NCBI RefSeq assembly: GCF_002259415.1
Contig: NZ_NPFY01000010.1
Span: forward strand, 112,397-176,396
Direction: 5' to 3'
From: Rhodococcus sp. 14-2470-1b
Lineage (GTDB): Bacteria > Actinomycetota > Actinomycetes > Mycobacteriales > Mycobacteriaceae
Length of the DNA: 64,000 bases
Each line of letters begins with the position of its first letter. Position 1 is the first letter of the stretch. Under the pieces are notes generated by a model. That model was not told the origin of the DNA. It saw nothing but the letters and a program-made list of their open reading frames with translations, and made no database searches. A program made the translations under genes and the position numbers. Shown here one piece after another: positions 15,642-23,955 of this stretch.

Positions 15642-17282
15642 GTGGCCCAGTCCACGATTGTCACTGATACACAGTCACATTGGCGAGCATCCGGTGACGG
15701 TGTTCCTGTCGTCGGTCCCTCGTCCCTGCGCGAGGTCGTCGAGATGATCGAAAGAGGCGTCGAGGAAGTCGGTCGCATGCAGACAGCCGGGCTGGACAAT
15801 GCGGACCGACGCGCTCTGCTGGTGCGCATGGAAGTGGTTCGGCACAAACTGTTCGCGTACAGCCACACATGGATCGCAGATCTCGTCGACCAGCGCGGCT
15901 TGGACGACATCTACGGATCGGTCCCTGAAGCACTGTCGGTGTTGTTGCGATCCTCCGGATCGCGCGCAGGGCAACGTATCCGCTTGGCCATGGAGTTCGG
16001 TGAGCGCACATCCATCACGGGTGAGCGTTTGGAACCGTTGTCACCGAACACTCTTCGCGGCGCAGAGGACGGGCTGATCAACGAGGAGCATCAACAGATC
16101 ATCAGAAAGTTCTTCTGGCGTCTGGGATCGAAGGTCGACATCGAGACGAGGGAGAAAGCAGAGGCACAGCTGGCAGAACTGGCACGCCAGCTCAGCCCGG
16201 ACCACCTGAAGGCAGCTGCCTCGCGCTTGTACGACCTGATCGACCCCGACGGAGATGACGAAGACCCCACGCGGGTCGCGGATCGATGCTACGTCCAGTT
16301 CGACGAACAGGGAGCTGACGGCTTGTCCCGCGGAAAGATGGTCGTCGACTCTGAACTGCGTGCATACATCGAGGCTGTATTCGACAAATGGGCGAAACCC
16401 GGACAGGCCAATCCCGCAGATCCCCCACCGGTCGTCGACCCACCTGATGACGCGGATAGTGGTGACGATCGACCTGATCAGTCGAGCGTCCCGACAGACG
16501 TCACGGACGACAGCCAGCGCGCCGAGGGCGAACCGGTCAATGAAGAGGCGGCAGCGCGGGCGCGTCGAGATCATCGGGGCAAAGGGCGACGGCAGCACGA
16601 CGCGATGAAGATGGTGTTCCGGCAGATGCTCGCATCCGGGAAGTTAGGGATGCACAGGGGACTTCCGGTGACAGCCGTGTTGACGATGAGCGTCAAGGAT
16701 CTCGAAGCCGCTTCGGGCCATGCGGTGACCGCAACCGGGTCTCTGGTGGGGATGCGGGATGCCATTCGGATGGCGTCGCACGCCTATCAGTGCTTGGTCA
16801 TCTTCGACAACGACGAACGCCCGCTGCAACTTCGGCGCGCCAAGCGATTGGCGTCACCGGACCAACGAATCGTGTTGATAGCAGCCGATCGTGGATGCAG
16901 CTTCCCTGGCTGCACCCGTCCTGCAACGTGGAGCCAGGTCCACCACATCGAAGAGTGGGCGGCCGGTGGAAACACCGATATCGAGGACCTCACTTTCGGA
17001 TGCGATCGGCATCATCCCCTGGTCGGCCCGAAGGACACCGACTGGGCCACGACCAAGGCCGGCCCCGACCACCCCTATCCAGGTCGCACGCTATGGCATT
17101 CCCCGACAACGCTCGATCCACTTCGACGTGGGCTACTCAATCACTATCACCACCCCGACGAGTACATCCGACCCATCCCGGAACTCCCCCTGTTCGGTCC
17201 CCTCGACTCCACCGATACTGAAACCAACGACCCCGAAACCAACGACCCAGAACCCGACAACCCAGGGGCCGCCCGAGAATAG
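15642..17282 (+). CDS. DUF222/13E12-family protein with C-terminal HNH nuclease domain
   Basis: 546 aa from the GTG at 15642, which has AGGGGGAG upstream. The ATG at 15615 gives nine more residues but lies upstream of that site. The N-terminal 13E12/DUF222 domain covers residues about 20-240. An acidic Asp/Pro linker follows (PPPVVDPPDDADSGDD). The HNH domain near residue 415 reads GCSFPGCTRPATWSQVHHIEEW with a later FGCDRHHP, keeping both Cys pairs and the catalytic HH. The C-terminal tail has repeats of TNDPE. This family is present in many copies in mycobacterial and rhodococcal genomes and may be mobile. Its biological role is unsettled. Confidence 0.88.
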   Translation: MAQSTIVTDTQSHWRASGDGVPVVGPSSLREVVEMIERGVEEVGRMQTAGLDNADRRALLVRMEVVRHKLFAYSHTWIADLVDQRGLDDIYGSVPEALSVLLRSSGSRAGQRIRLAMEFGERTSITGERLEPLSPNTLRGAEDGLINEEHQQIIRKFFWRLGSKVDIETREKAEAQLAELARQLSPDHLKAAASRLYDLIDPDGDDEDPTRVADRCYVQFDEQGADGLSRGKMVVDSELRAYIEAVFDKWAKPGQANPADPPPVVDPPDDADSGDDRPDQSSVPTDVTDDSQRAEGEPVNEEAAARARRDHRGKGRRQHDAMKMVFRQMLASGKLGMHRGLPVTAVLTMSVKDLEAASGHAVTATGSLVGMRDAIRMASHAYQCLVIFDNDERPLQLRRAKRLASPDQRIVLIAADRGCSFPGCTRPATWSQVHHIEEWAAGGNTDIEDLTFGCDRHHPLVGPKDTDWATTKAGPDHPYPGRTLWHSPTTLDPLRRGLLNHYHHPDEYIRPIPELPLFGPLDSTDTETNDPETNDPEPDNPGAARE

Positions 17283-17305
17283 GGCAGCTCCGGAGCAGAC
17301 CCACA

Positions 17306-17331
17306 GCGGCACAGAGCTTGACATGTGCCGC
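17306..17331. terminator. Stem-loop between convergent HNH and AraC genes
   Basis: GCGGCACA / TGTGCCGC is a perfect 8-bp stem with a 10-nt loop. It lies midway between the stop at 17282 and the stop at 17374, where a bidirectional terminator is expected. There is no T-run. Confidence 0.4.
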
Positions 17332-17373
17332 CTACAGTCATGCCCTGAGCCCGCTGCCGGTGCCGTAGACCGC

Positions 17374-18225
17374 TCAACCGGAAGACCCGCCGGCAGAATG
17401 CATTGCCCGGATGTACTGCCCCGGTGTTGTTCCTGCGACGCCTTTGAAGTCGCGGATGAGATGTGCCTGGTCGGTATAGTCGAGGGCTGCGGCGATGGCG
17501 CTGACGTCGGCGTCGGGAAGTGACAGTCTGCGTACGACTTCCTGGAGGCGGATGCGTCGGGCCACTGCCTTGGGGCCCATACCCAGTGTCTCCTTCAGCG
17601 CACGTTGTATTGCGCGTTCGCTGACGCCGAGTCGGTGTGCGAGGGCGGGTCCGGTTCTCGATCGAACGTTCTCTGCCAGGTCGGTCACCACAGCGTTCGC
17701 GAGGAGCCGGGACTCGGAGATCGGGTGCTTCTGCAGTAGATCCTCGATCAGACGGTCTGCTCGTTCGGCGCGATCCGACGGGGATGTTTCGGCTCCGATT
17801 GTCGTCAGATGTCGGGTGAGGACGGCGTCCAGATCGGCGGTGACGGGTTGCTCCTGTTCCACGCTCGACGGTTCGAGGTCGGACAGCACTCCCAGTCCTG
17901 CGGGGCGCAAACGGATTCCGAAGACCCTGCCTGTTCCGCGGATCGTTCTCGACCATGCCCGGCGTTGGACGTTGGTCAGGACGAACGGTGCGGGAACCGA
18001 GCCGGATTCGATGCTCAGCGTGACGGCCGGGAACTCGAGCACCTGCTGATCGATGTCCGTTCTGTCCGGGAGGTTCCACTCGACGCTCCAGTACGTGTCG
18101 ACGACGTCGCGCACGGACTGCGCAGGCGTGAACCACTGCGCGTCGAACAAGGGCAGGTTGGCCGGAGCGAGCACGCCGGATCGTTCGGTCACGTCGATCG
18201 GTCGATCCACCGGGTGTCGAACCAT
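17374..18225 (-). CDS. AraC-family transcriptional regulator
   Basis: 283 aa from the ATG at 18225. In-frame starts up to 18282 exist but would run into the divergent gene at 18275. The N-terminal half has the DUF6597-like pattern (VDTYWSVEWNLPD, IRGTGRVFGIRLRPAG), a ligand or dimer domain common in actinobacterial AraC proteins. The C-terminal double helix-turn-helix is at residues about 195-280, with LGVSERAIQRALKETLGMGPKAVARRIRLQ and the closing DFKGVAGTTPGQYIR. The 49-bp gap to the divergent gene contains TTGCACAATTGCGACA, a likely promoter/operator. It probably controls that neighbour or itself. Confidence 0.88.
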   Translation of the reverse strand: MVRHPVDRPIDVTERSGVLAPANLPLFDAQWFTPAQSVRDVVDTYWSVEWNLPDRTDIDQQVLEFPAVTLSIESGSVPAPFVLTNVQRRAWSRTIRGTGRVFGIRLRPAGLGVLSDLEPSSVEQEQPVTADLDAVLTRHLTTIGAETSPSDRAERADRLIEDLLQKHPISESRLLANAVVTDLAENVRSRTGPALAHRLGVSERAIQRALKETLGMGPKAVARRIRLQEVVRRLSLPDADVSAIAAALDYTDQAHLIRDFKGVAGTTPGQYIRAMHSAGGSSG

Positions 18226-18274
18226 GTCGCAATTGTGCAATACGCAGTCGTCGCCGGTGGGTGACGATGTCGCC

Positions 18275-18679
18275 ATGAGCACCGATTATCGCAATGTCTT
18301 CATCGAGGCAGCCCCGGACTGCCCGGCCACCGAGGGCGAGGAGCCGCCTGCCGGGCGGGGAAATCCCACGATTGCGAGGCTGCAGTACGAACTGCTCTCG
18401 CAGGCCCCGTACGAGATGAGCTCGGACGACGTGCTGTTCGCCGTTCACGCCGCGAGAACCAGCGTTCCGCCGAGCGAGATGGACGCAGCACGGGCGGCGT
18501 TCTTCGCCAAGGATCAGGCGTGCCTGCGTGCCTCCCCGCTCGGCAAGCGCTACGGGTGGGGCACGCACCACGACGGTGAGGGACGCGTCGCGCTCTACGG
18601 AGTGGGCACAGCCGAGTACGAACGCCTGGCCCGCGACCCGAATCTGGGGCACAAGTCCGCCATGAAATCACGCAGGTGA
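18275..18679 (+). CDS. DUF6157 family protein
   Basis: A 134-aa protein with the conserved features of this small family: YRNVFIEAAPDCP at the N-terminus, IARLQYELLSQAPYEMSSDDVLF in the middle and ACLRASPLGKRYGWGTHHD near residue 95. The function of the family is unknown. It tends to be a single soluble domain, as here. It shares a short divergent promoter region with the AraC regulator, which may control it. The gene ends before the large inverted repeat at 18763-18830. Confidence 0.8.
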   Translation: MSTDYRNVFIEAAPDCPATEGEEPPAGRGNPTIARLQYELLSQAPYEMSSDDVLFAVHAARTSVPPSEMDAARAAFFAKDQACLRASPLGKRYGWGTHHDGEGRVALYGVGTAEYERLARDPNLGHKSAMKSRR

Positions 18680-18762
18680 ACAGTGTCTGGGGGTGTGGAC
18701 AACTCGCGCTTACGCGTGCACATCGCGGAGCGTCGAGGGTGAAGCGTGCTGCCGGGACTTAG

Positions 18763-18830
18763 CACCCCTACTGCCGACTCCGCACGCCTACTCTGAGGCG
18801 AACAGGCGTGCGGAGTCGGTAAAAGGGGTG
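18763..18830. terminator. Long inverted repeat between convergent genes (bidirectional terminator or extragenic palindrome)
   Basis: The core is a perfect 16-bp stem: arms 18774-18789 and 18804-18819, beginning CCGACTCCGCACGCCT, with a 14-nt loop. Beyond a short imperfect stretch the arms continue as CACCCC/GGGGTG, so the whole structure spans 18763-18830. It separates the rightward DUF6157 gene from the stop of the leftward gene at 18831. Its length and symmetry exceed an ordinary terminator and suggest a dispersed palindromic unit. Confidence 0.6.
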
Positions 18831-19259
18831 TCAGGTTTCCGCCTGCGTCAGCCCCTCGTAGGGAAACGACGGCGAGGACACTGCGAGGCTCAGACGCTCG
18901 TCGTCGGTGAGTCTGCCGATCAGTCGGTAGCCGTCGGGTGAGGTTGCACGGACGGACCCGAGCTCGCCGGCAGATCGGTCGTCGACGCTCCATCCCCAGT
19001 CGGCCCAGGCGTGTGCGAGGACGGACAGCGCATCCCGCCCGTTGCATCCGAGTACCCAGTACGCGGCCGAGAAGCGATGTGGCCCATCGATGGTGGTGTT
19101 GTCGTCGTAGGCGGGCTCGAACTTGCCGGGGGCGAGCTGTGATTCCGGGAAGCTGGGGTGGCTACGGTTCAACTGCACGTTCGACGGCAGTGCGCGTCGA
19201 GACTTCTCGAGTGCGTCCAGTGCGCTGTCTCGTGCGTCGGTGCCGGATATCGGTGTCAT
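18831..19259 (-). CDS. Third gene of T7SS cassette B: LppA-like small protein without lipobox
   Basis: 142 aa. The ATG overlaps the stop of the hydrolase-like gene (ATGA, 19256-19259), so the two are coupled. There is no signal peptide, and the product should be cytosolic. The order of features (FSAAYWVLGCNGRDALSVLAHAWADWGW, then a DGY turn, then LSLAVSSPSFPY at the end) parallels the 177-aa lipoprotein of cassette A, which ends SQTGCF. I infer a divergent paralogue that lost its export signal. In T7SS effector operons this position often holds an immunity or accessory protein. That is a hypothesis here. Confidence 0.6.
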   Translation of the reverse strand: MTPISGTDARDSALDALEKSRRALPSNVQLNRSHPSFPESQLAPGKFEPAYDDNTTIDGPHRFSAAYWVLGCNGRDALSVLAHAWADWGWSVDDRSAGELGSVRATSPDGYRLIGRLTDDERLSLAVSSPSFPYEGLTQAET

Positions 19260-20689
19260 GCAGCACCCTTGCCTGCGATGATTCGGCCGATGGTGTCGAG
19301 GGCGGGGTTTCCGCGGTCGAAGTAGTTGCTTCCGTCGAAACGCGCGGTGCCCTCGACCGGGCTGGTGGCGTCGAGCGATCCGGGAAGGGACGTGTCGGCT
19401 GCGGCCACGACGACGTCTCCGTCGCCCAACGAAGCCCGTTCGACGACGACGCTGCCGTACCCGTGACCGAGGACGGTGTGGTGCGCGGCGTCGCCTTGGT
19501 GGGCCGCACGCAGACCTTCCTGGAACCGTTCCAGCCGCGGGGCGCCGGCGTCGGCGAAGCTGTCCGAGGTGGCGTCGAGCAGTGTGGGAGGGGCATTGTA
19601 TCCCAGCCACGCGATGACCGAGTTGCGTGCGCCGCTGACCATGTTGGCGGAGTCCAGCAGGTTCTCCGCGCGTGAGAGGTCTCGTCCGATGGAGGCGAGC
19701 ACCGTGGATGCTCCCGGCACGTAGGTGGCGACGTTGTGCGCGGTGTCGGGGTTGTTCAATGCCATTGTGCCCCGGCCGTGTTCGTCGATGTTCAACAGGT
19801 AGGTGGGCGCGCCGGCTCGGCTGAGTTCGGCTTGGACGGTGTCGTATCCGGCGAGGGCTGTCTCGGCGGCGTCGCGGTCGTCGAGCCATCGGGCGTAGTC
19901 GCGCAGGGCTGCTGCGTCGTCGTGGTTCTCGCTGGGGAGGTTGCGGTCGTGCAGCCAATCGGTGTGGCGCTCTTCGACTTCGGCGACACGGTCTCGCGCG
20001 TCGGACACGAGGGTGTGCAGGAGGACGGTGTTGTATCGGGACTTGTCGTCAGCGGGCAGTCCGTCGCGGTTGCCGATGGTCGGGTCCCACACTGCCAGGC
20101 CGTCGCGCTCGTACGGGGTGAGCCTGCTCCACAGCTCGGCCAGGTCGTGGGGTTCGTCGGGGAGGATTGATCGGATCTCCGGGATGTACGGCTGCGGCTC
20201 GACGACGGGCTGGAGGCCGAGGACCACGTCGACTGCGCGCTGCAGTTTGGTGGCGTAGGTGTAATCGGTGTCCACTGCACTGCTGAGCATGGATTGCAGT
20301 TGGGTTTCGATCCCCTGCGCACGCTGCTGCAGATCGGGGTCGGCGACGCGCACGCTGCCGTCGTCGAGGACGTCGAATCCACCGGCGAGCGCGGTGTCGA
20401 CGACCGCGAGAACGGACTGTCGGACGGCGGCGATCTCCCGAGCGGCGGCGTCGAACACCGCGGTGTACGCGTCGACGGCGTCGACGATGCGGGTGTCGGC
20501 GACCTGGTCGACGAGAACCCGGGCGGTTTCGGCGGCGTCGCCTTCCCAGCGCTCGAGGGTGTCGCGTGCAGCGCGGGTGACGCTGCGGAGGGACTCGTCG
20601 AACATGCGGTTGATCTGTGCGATGTCGGCCCCGACGCAGGTGAGGGCGGCGGGATTCCAGGCTCGCAGTTGCGAGACGGTGACGGTCAT
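19256..20689 (-). CDS. DUF1023-type alpha/beta-hydrolase effector with WxG N-terminus; nucleophile serine missing
   Basis: 477 aa. The N-terminal 100 residues are helical, with RWEGDAAETAR around residue 48 supplying a WxG turn as in WXG100 proteins. The C-terminal domain matches DUF1023 hydrolases: NPDTAHNVATYVPGAST, NSVIAWLGYNAPPTL, then LGHGYGSVVV where the family has GHSYGS. The nucleophile serine is glycine (codon GGG around 19457), so classical hydrolysis should be lost. The gene overlaps both neighbours by ATGA (20686-20689 and 19256-19259). Family members are considered type VII secretion substrates. This copy may be a decoy, a binding module or a degenerating effector. Confidence 0.82.
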   Translation of the reverse strand: MTVTVSQLRAWNPAALTCVGADIAQINRMFDESLRSVTRAARDTLERWEGDAAETARVLVDQVADTRIVDAVDAYTAVFDAAAREIAAVRQSVLAVVDTALAGGFDVLDDGSVRVADPDLQQRAQGIETQLQSMLSSAVDTDYTYATKLQRAVDVVLGLQPVVEPQPYIPEIRSILPDEPHDLAELWSRLTPYERDGLAVWDPTIGNRDGLPADDKSRYNTVLLHTLVSDARDRVAEVEERHTDWLHDRNLPSENHDDAAALRDYARWLDDRDAAETALAGYDTVQAELSRAGAPTYLLNIDEHGRGTMALNNPDTAHNVATYVPGASTVLASIGRDLSRAENLLDSANMVSGARNSVIAWLGYNAPPTLLDATSDSFADAGAPRLERFQEGLRAAHQGDAAHHTVLGHGYGSVVVERASLGDGDVVVAAADTSLPGSLDATSPVEGTARFDGSNYFDRGNPALDTIGRIIAGKGAA

Positions 20690-20985
20690 GCCTGCTCACC
20701 GAGGAACTTGTGCAGTTGCTCGCGGAAGGCAGCCTCGGTTCGGTCGTAGCTCGTGGCACTCGATCCGGCGGCCTCGGCGATCTGACGGATACGTTCGGCG
20801 GCCGTGCGGTAGGCGGCGAGGACTGTTTCGGCGGAGTTGCCCGCGACGGCCCCGAACGCCGAGTGAGGCATGGCCTCGGCCCCTACCCGTAGCGGCGGCG
20901 ACGGGTCGAGCGATGCCACAGCGTCGGCTGTCCTCGTCAGTGACGACGACAGCGCACGCAACGAGTCGGGATCGACCTGAAGCAT
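20686..20985 (-). CDS. EspC-like T7SS partner protein (cassette B)
   Basis: 99 aa, first gene of cassette B. The pattern of a short N-terminal VDPDSLRALSSSLTRTADAV, a central FGAVAGNSAETVLAAY and two amphipathic helices is that of the ESX secretion-associated EspC family. Near the C-terminus YDRTE fits YxxxD/E, the general type VII export signal after a helix-turn-helix. It probably forms a heterodimer with the WxG-containing N-terminus of the protein encoded immediately downstream, whose start overlaps its stop (ATGA). Confidence 0.75.
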   Translation of the reverse strand: MLQVDPDSLRALSSSLTRTADAVASLDPSPPLRVGAEAMPHSAFGAVAGNSAETVLAAYRTAAERIRQIAEAAGSSATSYDRTEAAFREQLHKFLGEQA

Positions 20986-21099
20986 CCGTACCCCCTCGGT
21001 TCGGCGACCGTGCCTCAGGCCGCCATCCGCATCAAACGCCTTCTATTCCTGTTCGACGCAGCAGGGAGTGAAACGGTTCCCTCGATTTCCGAGATGAAG

Positions 21100-21228
21100 C
21101 TACAACTTGCCTGTCATGGCCGCGGCAGCGAGAGCTATCAGCACTGCAGTCCACAGGCCGACGACCGCGGCAACGTGGAGGGGACGATTCTTACCGGGTG
21201 GGCGAGGGGGCGCCGTACGTGATGGCAT
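21100..21228 (-). CDS. 42-aa single-helix membrane protein
   Basis: A short frame from the ATG at 21226-21228. The peptide begins with a Pro/Arg-rich basic head (PSRTAPPRPPGKNRP), then a clear hydrophobic helix (VAAVVGLWTAVLIALAAAM), and ends TGKL. The positive-inside rule puts the head in the cytoplasm. It lies between the two T7SS cassettes on the same strand. No family is recognised. The hydrophobic pattern and codon use favour a real small protein. Confidence 0.5.
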   Translation of the reverse strand: MPSRTAPPRPPGKNRPLHVAAVVGLWTAVLIALAAAAMTGKL

Positions 21229-21335
21229 GAGGTCGATTGTGCAGGAACATGCTCCTGGATTGGTTTCGAGAACAAAAAAATACTTCGGTTGAATGCATGA
21301 GCTTGGTCATACCTGCTACTTGTTCGACGGGGATG

Positions 21336-21869
21336 TCACGATCCGGGAGTTTGTTCGTCCGACGGATTCAGGAAGCATCCGGTCTGCGAGAACAGCGCTG
21401 CAGCCTCACGTGTGCCGAGCCCGAACTCTGTCTTGTCCTCGGCGAGCAGCTTCACGTCGTGATGCCCCGGCTCGTCGACGCGGACGACCAGCTGTGTCGC
21501 ACCGACGCCGGCAGCGATCGCCTGCACACGCTCGAGCGCGGTCACCCACAGCTCGTCGGGGATGATGCCGTCGAACGCGACGTTGGGCAGTTTGTACGCC
21601 GTCGCGCTCGTCGGGTCGCCGGGGACCGCTTCGCACGGCATCGTCATTCCTTCGCGCACCCGTCGCCACGTCAGGCCAGGAACGACCGCGGACACTGCGT
21701 CGGCCATCTCCTCGACGACGGGGTCGAGCCGCGCAGCTTCGTCGAGAAAAGACCCTTTCGCGGCGAGTTCGGATTCGAGGTCCGGTTGCTGCTGTGGTTC
21801 GTTCACCGTCGAGCATCCCCCTGAGGTCAGTGCGAAGATCGCGAGAATTGTTGCGAGGGCACGTTTCAT
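21336..21869 (-). CDS. LppA-like lipoprotein (third gene of T7SS cassette A)
   Basis: 177 aa with a signal peptide and lipobox LTSGGC at residues 14-19, so it should be lipid-anchored outside. The mature domain starts with a helical DPVVEEMADAVSAVVPGLTWRR and continues through two cysteines (MPCEAVPG and SQTGCFLNP) that may form a disulfide, as in the mycobacterial LppA family. Its ATG overlaps the stop of the hydrolase gene (21866-21869). Because it faces the outside and is coupled to a predicted exported hydrolase, a role as immunity protein or surface receptor for that hydrolase is a reasonable hypothesis. Confidence 0.7.
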   Translation of the reverse strand: MKRALATILAIFALTSGGCSTVNEPQQQPDLESELAAKGSFLDEAARLDPVVEEMADAVSAVVPGLTWRRVREGMTMPCEAVPGDPTSATAYKLPNVAFDGIIPDELWVTALERVQAIAAGVGATQLVVRVDEPGHHDVKLLAEDKTEFGLGTREAAALFSQTGCFLNPSDEQTPGS

Positions 21870-23563
21870 TTCATCACCAGGTCCGGTCGGCCGATTCCGA
21901 TGACGGCGAGGTTGTATCCCGACGTCCGTAGTTCACCGTTGCTTCCGAGCCTCGGGTAGCCGGAGTGATCGTCGACGCCGTCGCGTGCAATACCGTCGGG
22001 TGTCGTTCCGGGTGCCGTCGAGATCTCTTGGTAGTTGTTGTTGTACGGGCCTGCTTCGAACGGCGAGAACGGGCCGAGTCGGCCGAGGCTCGTCACGTAA
22101 TCGCCTTCGGCATCCATGACCCACACGTCCTCGTAGTCCATGCCCATCTCCGAGGTCCCGACTGCATTGAGTCCGGGTGAACCGTAGAACACTGCGTTGT
22201 CCACCACCTCGGATCCGCCGTGCTGCAGCGCTTCCGACGTGGTGAGGGAACCGTAGGAGTGGCCGAATGCGCTGATGTTCGGGTCGGGGTTGGTGGACGC
22301 AGCATCGAGCCCGTGGAAGTAGGACGCCAGCGATGCTCCCCCGTCCTTCGCGATCTCGTCCGATGCTACGTCGCCGGCTCCGCTGATGCTGTCCCACCAG
22401 CTGACACCGCCGAGTTCCGGTGGCTGGTAACCGATCCACGCGACGTTGGCGACGGTCTCGTCCGAACGTCCGGCGAGTTCGAGCTGATCCATCATCTCGC
22501 CGTTGATGTTCTTCGCCTCTCGGACCATCGATTCCAGCGAGTCGCCGATGTTCGTGCCGAGCCCCGGTGTGGTGACCGTGACGTGATCGGCGCTGTCCGG
22601 GTTTCCGACGGCGATGGCGGCGAGTCCACGCTCGTGGCTCGTCATGTCGTAGACGGTCAACAGCGCGCCTGGGTTGTCCTTCAGGGATCGCTCGATGGAC
22701 TCGAGGTCCGCGAGTTTGTTCTGGACATGTCCGAGCGCGGCGTCGTCGTCGGAGAAGAATCCGCCGAAGGTGTTGTCGTCGAGCTTCGCCCGCAGGGCGG
22801 TCGCCTCCTGTTCGAGTCGCTCGCGGTCTCCGGCGATCTGGGAGATGTTGGCTTCACTCCTCGCCGACGCCGGAATACCGTCGAGGTTGCCGATGAGCTG
22901 TGGATGTTCCGAGATCATCTGTGCTCGTTGCTCCTCGGGCAACGCATCCCAGTAGGCGTCCACCTGCGATGCGGTGGCGTCGCGAGGAGGGAACGGTGCG
23001 CTCAGCTCGCCCTGACCGGCTCCCGTGGTCAGGCTCGACGCGAGATCGACGGCACCGTCGCCCACGAGGGTGCCGTCGCCTGCTCTGGCCAGCACCTGCG
23101 CGGCGTCGGCGTCGATGTCGACGGCCTGCATGATCAGCGCATGCGCGGAGTCGTGCAGGTCGGCGCGAATTTTCTCTCGAACGGCACGCGCCGATGGGTC
23201 CGTGGGCGGTACGGCGAACGCCGCGTCGAGAACACCTCCGGCTTCGGTGATCAGCATCGAGTTGGCCGTCGCCGTCTCACGCAGGCCGCCCAGTTGCGAC
23301 TGCAGGTGTGCGACGGCTACCCGCGTCTGCTGGGTCAGTGCCCGCACGGCACCGATCCCGACTGCGTCGTGGTTGACGTCGGCTCTCGTCAGCCCGGAGG
23401 CGTTCCGTGCCGCGGCAGACGCGTCGCCGGTCCATCCCGGGAGACTTTCGATGGCCGCGAGCTCGTTCTCCACGTCTGCCAGGACCGCGATCCGCGTCGT
23501 GAGCGTTTCTTCCAGCGCATCGAGCGCGCCGATGTCCCACCGATCGATGTCCCCCAGATTCAT
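21866..23563 (-). CDS. DUF1023-type alpha/beta-hydrolase with WxG N-terminus (T7SS cassette A effector)
   Basis: 565 aa from the ATG at 23563. The in-frame opening upstream to 23818 overlaps the EspC-like gene and is not used. Residues about 10-110 are helical, with SLPGWTGDASAAARN giving the WxG turn. A long central region has coiled-coil character (DRERLEQEATALRAKL). The C-terminal hydrolase has the intact nucleophile elbow AFGHSYGSLTTSEAL (serine near residue 435) and conserved GNPDSADHVTVTTPGLGT. The protein would be an esterase or lipase exported by a type VII system with the EspC-like partner encoded upstream. The gene is coupled to the lipoprotein by ATGA. Confidence 0.85.
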   Translation of the reverse strand: MNLGDIDRWDIGALDALEETLTTRIAVLADVENELAAIESLPGWTGDASAAARNASGLTRADVNHDAVGIGAVRALTQQTRVAVAHLQSQLGGLRETATANSMLITEAGGVLDAAFAVPPTDPSARAVREKIRADLHDSAHALIMQAVDIDADAAQVLARAGDGTLVGDGAVDLASSLTTGAGQGELSAPFPPRDATASQVDAYWDALPEEQRAQMISEHPQLIGNLDGIPASARSEANISQIAGDRERLEQEATALRAKLDDNTFGGFFSDDDAALGHVQNKLADLESIERSLKDNPGALLTVYDMTSHERGLAAIAVGNPDSADHVTVTTPGLGTNIGDSLESMVREAKNINGEMMDQLELAGRSDETVANVAWIGYQPPELGGVSWWDSISGAGDVASDEIAKDGGASLASYFHGLDAASTNPDPNISAFGHSYGSLTTSEALQHGGSEVVDNAVFYGSPGLNAVGTSEMGMDYEDVWVMDAEGDYVTSLGRLGPFSPFEAGPYNNNYQEISTAPGTTPDGIARDGVDDHSGYPRLGSNGELRTSGYNLAVIGIGRPDLVMK

Positions 23564-23625
23564 TCCGCCCCCGGTTCTGCCTGTCCCCACAGGCGTGGCC
23601 AAGGATAGACGACAGCGCCGCGAAC

Positions 23626-23934
23626 TCAGTCGAGGTTCAGGAGCGGCGTCCGGTGCGAGGAGACGGCCGATGCCGTGGTCGCGTCCGCGTGTGCGTATCC
23701 GTCGGCCGAGAATCGCAGACCTTGTTCGAGGTCGTCGAGGTTCTGCACCACCGCGGTGCGCGCAGTCGACATCTGCTCGACGAAGGCGTCGAACTGTGGT
23801 TTCGAGGTCACCGACCACCCGCGCACGGATCCCGAGGCGTCGGCTTCGGTTGTTTTCAGCCTGCTGTTCGCGTCGTCGGCGAGTGCGCGGGTGCGACCTG
23901 CCGCGGCCGCGAGTACTGCTGGATCAACGTCCAT
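23626..23934 (-). CDS. EspC-like T7SS partner protein (cassette A)
   Basis: 102 aa. The N-terminus VDPAVLAAAAGRTRALADDA and the later QFDAFVEQMSTARTAVVQNLDDLEQGL form the two helices of EspC/WXG-like partners, with a tryptophan in the turn (VRGWSVTS). GYAHAD near residue 80 satisfies the YxxxD/E export motif. It sits 62 bp before the hydrolase effector and 21 bp after the serine protease gene, so the T7SS cassette may be read from the upstream promoter. It is similar in layout, though not in detail, to the 99-aa protein of cassette B. Confidence 0.75.
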   Translation of the reverse strand: MDVDPAVLAAAAGRTRALADDANSRLKTTEADASGSVRGWSVTSKPQFDAFVEQMSTARTAVVQNLDDLEQGLRFSADGYAHADATTASAVSSHRTPLLNLD

Positions 23935-23955
23935 CTGGCCCCCCTGGGCATCGAT

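Noticed and set aside
15642..17282. HNH protein as evidence of an integrated phage or intein
   Set aside because: DUF222/13E12 proteins are normal multicopy chromosomal genes in this group; no phage or intein neighbours or splice motifs are seen.
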